DNA from: Moringa oleifera
Lineage: Eukaryota > Streptophyta > Magnoliopsida > Brassicales > Moringaceae
Length of the DNA stretch: 64,000 nucleotides
NCBI GenBank assembly: GCA_021397835.1
Contig: JAJFZO010000447.1
Coordinates: 806,001-870,000 of the forward strand
Direction of reading: 5' to 3'
In this document: positions 60,683 to 64,000 of the stretch, one piece after another
Layout of the letters: every line of letters starts with the position of its first letter
Numbering within the stretch: the first letter of the stretch is position 1
The notes under the pieces: generated by a model
Told to the model about the DNA's origin: nothing
Seen by the model: only the letters and a program-made list of their open reading frames with translations
Database searches by the model: none
Made by a program: the position numbers and the translations under genes

Positions 60683-63600
60683 ACATGAATATTAATTGTG
60701 ATGGTAGGATCATTTGACAATTTGACCATGAATGAAGAATTTTGTTCATCAATCCGACCTAATCTTTTTGAATTTTCGTTACCCTTTTTTACCCACCTCT
60801 TGACAAATTTATTTACTAGCGGTTTTTGACATTCTTCTATTTTTACATTTTTTATTATTAATGAATTTAGAAATTTAAAAACGATATAACTTTTTTTACG
60901 GAAGAGTTTGTTAATTATTTTGAATTTCTAAAATTGGTTTAGTTAATTTAATTTTCAAAATTTTCTTTAAATAATGCAATATTTTTTTATGACTAGTATA
61001 GAAGTAATTTAAGAGTCAATAATGACAGCAAGTTTGTTTATATATGACAAAGAAGATTTTTTATTATTTTCATTAAAAAAAAACAATTGATTAAGCGATG
61101 AAAGCAACAAGATATAGAGTTTCGACCCACTTGAGGGCAATAGTCCACAACCTATGAATACTTATAATAGCCGTCTTTATTGTACATGAAAAAAAAAAAA
61201 AACTTCTTTGAATTGTGTTATAATTTGAGTTAAGGTATCATAAATGCCAGCATGATGTGATTAAAAAAACATCTACTTTATTAAATTTTTTTAATTTAAA
61301 TCATAAAAATATATATAAAAAAGATTTGAAGTTAAAATTAGTAAAGTATTTTTTTGAAAATAACTTAATATCAAATAAAGCAATAGCTTCCGCGTTTATT
61401 GACTTTAGATCATGTTTCTATAAGAAATACATTACGCCTTAGTAAGTGCTTATTATAGTGTTTTACCTCATCTCATCTAGATCATAACTAAGGAAAATTA
61501 ATCGATTAGGTCAAGTCTTGTTTAACCTTTTGTATTTAGTTGAGTCTTGATGTCTCAAAGTGCCGAACCCACCCATCAAGATGATCACGAATCAATCCAA
61601 CCTTAATAGGGTAGATTGAAGTTGATCTCTAACCTAAGCTCAATCTAAAATAGACACTTTGCATTATTTATAATATATATATATATATATAATTTTAAAT
61701 CATTTAAAACTTTATAATATTATATTAAATAATTTTTATCATAAAATATAAATATTTATTTGATAATTATATTGATAATTATAAAAATATCACTATCAAA
61801 TGACATGACATAACATAATATGAAATAAATGATTTATGCAATAAATAATATAACTTATTAACATAAAACAATATAATATCATATCATATATTCTTATAAA
61901 AATTATTTACTTTTTATTAGTTAAATTTTATTGTTGATTATTATGAAAATAAAATGGACTTTTTAAATATAAATATTTTAAAATTATGAATTATATGGAT
62001 CATATTAAAGGAAATTAATATGACTAATTCAATAAATTATATAGACCATGGTCAACACAAATTAATATGATTGATTTAACTAATTTATACGGATTAAAAT
62101 GAATTAATCAAGTCAAGTTGTTCAAGTTATGATTACTTTCATATCATAATATGATATGCTTTATTTTATTTAAAAATTTATATTTCCATCTTTCAAATAT
62201 GATACAAAATTCTTTGTGAACTAATTAATTTTATAATGTATGTTTTTATAACTTTTAAAATTTGTTTTATAGACAGATTAAACTTTGATGGGCATGCAAT
62301 TATTTATGTAAGCATAGGATTCATACATTTATGAGTTCTTCTGACAAATCAATTCTATCAAAGTAATTCATTAATTATTTGAAAAATGCCTAACCGTTAA
62401 GTAGGGTTCACGTCAAATTCATATATAAATTATTCAGTTAATATTATTAAGGAATAAAAAATCAATTCAAAAACTTTAGCATAGCATATGATAACAAGAA
62501 TGATTAATTAAAAAATTAATTACATATATTATAAGTAATTAATTTTTTTGAAAAAAGATGATCATTCATTTTATTGAGCAAACAACACATTACAATCAAA
62601 TAGAAAAAAAAAACTAAAATTATCTAAGATCTAGTTTTTTATTTTTCATTTGAGTCTGATGCTTGTCATCTTTCACTCTTAATTTATATATTTGTTGCTA
62701 AAAACACTTAGACTTACTAAATATGTTAATCATAATGTATTTGTTCTCGTCAAAATCAATCCATCAACCACTATGAGAATAAGAATATGGTTTGAAATAT
62801 TATTAGTTTAAAATTAAAATTTTATAAATAAATTTTATCAAATTTAAAATAGGTAAATAAAAGTTATATATGAAAATAAAAAATTATAAAATATTTAATA
62901 TTAATTTATTTTAAAAAAATGTAATTTAAAATCGATGCATATTATTAAGTGCTAGTGTAAATATCTTGAAAATCTTTTAAATATTTTTGCTTATATATAA
63001 TACATATTTCATCAGTTGAATTGAAACTATATATAAAATAAAATTGGAATAATTTTCCAAATGAAAATTTAAAAAATATAAAATGATTCTTGCAGAAACC
63101 CACCAAATATAAATAATTGCCATTTGAGTTCGCTTAGGTTTTGATGTCATGTCTAGGGTGGGTTCGTGATTTGGAGAAAAAAACAAAAGAAGAAATTATT
63201 AAATTATAAACAAACAAATTAATTTAATTATTTTTATTAAAATTATTATAATCTTAATTAAATAATTTTAAATAAAATGATAATTTTTGGGTGGGACCAT
63301 TCTAAAGCTTGAATTATAGATTAGCACATAAATTCCCAACCACTTATAAAGTATTTGGGTTAACATGACAACAACTCAAAGTGAATGACCTTTCTCATAA
63401 GTTATCATTTTTTATGCCCCTCAATTTTTATTATTTATTTTTTTGTCGTAAACATGAAAAAAAGTCTGAATTAAATTTATTTTCTAATTTAAATTTTAAT
63501 GCAATGATTGGATTCATTACACATTATTTTATTTTTTAAAAATTAAAAATATTTTTATTGTGGAAATATTTAAAATATAATTTAAATGAATTTTATATTT

Positions 63601-64000
63601 TATTTTGAGTCCATTTTATATTTAAATAATTTTTAGTATGTTTTTAAATTTTTAATAGTGTTAAATTATATACATTTTTTAATACTTAAAAGATTTTAAA
63701 ATTTTTATAATAAAATATCTCTCATTGTTTAAATTTTCTGAAAAAAATTGATGTAATTAAAATATTATAAATACAATTGATTTAGTTAATATTTTAAGTA
63801 TAAAATAAAGACAAATAACATTTAATTTTTTTATATTAACTTATTTTTTTAATGATTTATTTACACACAAAGAGACTCTGCATTATGAAGCCTTTTCATT
63901 CTAAAAATGAGAAAGCAAGACAACCACCCTTTTTACTAAATAACCAACTGAGAAAAAGGTATTGACAAGATTGTTCATACATAGCGCCATCTCATCTCAT
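60683..64000. other. Gene-free AT-rich region
   Basis: No gene recognised. An (AT)n run lies at about 61,673-61,690, and a probable inverted copy of the dispersed AT-rich repeat at 63,480-63,790. Short open stretches such as 61,257-61,442 are Lys/Asn/Phe-rich, as expected by chance in AT-rich DNA. Confidence 0.6.

Noticed and set aside
1..64000. CRISPR arrays, tRNA or rRNA genes, bacterial-type operons
   Set aside because: None seen. There are no regularly spaced identical repeats, no tRNA-like stems with a TTCGA loop that I could confirm, and the genes are spliced plant genes.

Overview
This is nuclear DNA from a eudicot plant. Five intron-containing genes of plant families lie in very AT-rich DNA that is crowded with decayed transposable elements. 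Nothing in the sequence names the species. All five gene models were built by hand: exon phases join, nearly all splice sites are GT-AG, and the joined proteins match the expected family lengths.

Layout. 1-17.7 kb is a transposon graveyard. It holds an En/Spm-like transposase fragment and a Ulp1-like protease fragment on the minus strand, a MULE (MuDR-type) transposase interrupted by a complete but decayed Ty1-copia element (6,130-10,330, with LTRs and a 5-bp target duplication), a probable DUF1985 fragment, a Ty3-gypsy gag-protease remnant, and an inverted-repeat pair. 17.9-21.2 kb carries a KIWI/PC4 transcriptional coactivator gene (+). 24.1-32.2 kb carries an 11-exon mitochondrial-type sirtuin, SRT2 (-). 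33.9-42.5 kb is again gene-free, with a second MULE remnant, a pyrimidine tract and a degenerate minisatellite. 42.6-53.8 kb is a compact gene block: a thylakoid-lumen PsbP-domain protein (probably PPD2, +), an unrecognised two-exon fragment (-), a BAT1-like amino-acid/GABA permease (+), and the immune regulator PAD4 (-), convergent with BAT1. 54-64 kb has no recognisable gene; it holds a 1.0-kb element with 124-bp inverted arms, a GC-rich island, dispersed AT-rich repeats and a local duplication containing two G-boxes.

Functional theme. The genes look like independent housekeeping or defence genes rather than one designed cluster. One pairing stands out. In Arabidopsis, SRT2 has been reported to dampen basal salicylic-acid defence by lowering expression of PAD4, EDS5 and SID2, and here SRT2 and PAD4 sit about 18 kb apart. 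PAD4 intron 2 also carries five consensus W-boxes within about 230 bp, which fits WRKY control of an immune gene. I did not find a clearly novel multi-gene system. The best leads are the SRT2-PAD4 linkage, the W-box-rich intron, the unrecognised exon pair at 46.5-47.2 kb, a possible poison exon and a strong G-quadruplex motif in the PPD2 gene, and the nested transposons.
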